The notes below the pieces were generated by a model, which ran no database searches, was not told the origin of the DNA, and saw only the letters and a program-made list of their open reading frames with translations. A DNA stretch of 44,867 nt, from assembly GCA_021804485.1 (NCBI GenBank), contig JAJZHM010000004.1, positions 1-44,867 of the forward strand. The letters are read 5' to 3'. The position numbers and the translations under genes are program-made. Position 1 is the stretch's first letter. Every line of letters begins with the position of its first letter. The DNA comes from Pseudomonadota bacterium (GTDB lineage: Bacteria; Pseudomonadota; Gammaproteobacteria; Pseudomonadales; Moraxellaceae). Positions 44,818 through 44,867 of the stretch are shown in pieces.

Positions 44818-44867
44818 ATCCAGCCTATCCAGCCTATCCAGCCTATCCAGCCTATCCAGCCTATCCA
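44818..44867. repeat. 9-base tandem repeat running off the window
   Basis: At least five perfect copies of cagcctatc occupy 44821-44867 and continue past the edge. On the minus strand one frame reads as repeated Trp-Ile-Gly. Confidence 0.9.

Noticed and set aside
44818-44867. CRISPR array
   Set aside because: Units are 9 bases with no spacers, so it is a simple tandem repeat.

Overview
The window looks like a chromosomal segment of a gammaproteobacterium, probably a Pseudomonadales/Moraxellaceae-type organism. This rests on gene order and protein resemblance recalled from memory: a citrate synthase gene divergent from sdhCDAB-sucAB-lpd-sucCD, miaE beside serS and cysG, an orphan rnfB/rsxB next to nth, and secreted proteins resembling the Acinetobacter Fil/DUF6160 group. 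No rRNA or tRNA gene was seen, so the placement is inference.

Left edge (1-1040): the 5' part of an IS4-like transposase gene runs off the window, followed by about 790 bases with no convincing gene but two clear inverted repeats. From 4105 down to 1041 (minus strand) lies a compact overlapping operon: porin-like outer-membrane protein, exported FMN-binding protein with a flavinylation motif, ApbE flavin transferase, and a small four-helix membrane protein rich in histidines. A Fur-box-like sequence sits just upstream. Together they suggest an iron-regulated, flavin-based electron-transfer or ferric-reductase module across the envelope. Next come putA (proline to glutamate) and a tightly overlapping set: hydroxyacid dehydrogenase, DUF302 protein, RsxB-like ferredoxin and endonuclease III.

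Middle (10.2-26.5 kb): gltA on the minus strand, and divergently almost the whole oxidative half of the TCA cycle plus succinate dehydrogenase and succinyl-CoA synthetase, with strong hairpins in several intergenic gaps. It is followed by miaE, serS and cysG. A solitary NfeD-C-like mini protein and an orphan lipoprotein follow.

At 27.7-28.4 kb is an RNA island: the 4.5S SRP RNA with an excellent promoter, then a candidate 6S RNA that folds as a long interrupted rod and carries a 6S-like central segment, then about 350 bases without a gene. prpBCD (2-methylcitrate cycle, propionate catabolism) feeds pyruvate and succinate into the TCA genes nearby.

Right part (32.4-44.9 kb): four co-directional secreted proteins share a short post-signal motif and carry almost all cysteines as local pairs. 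This is the best candidate for a poorly described surface system. A 1278-residue AsmA/DUF748-type envelope protein with an internal 36-residue duplication and an OafA-type acyltransferase with a C-terminal SGNH domain follow. The window ends in a decayed IS200/IS605 TnpA remnant and a 9-base tandem repeat running off the edge. Both window ends carry mobile-element debris.
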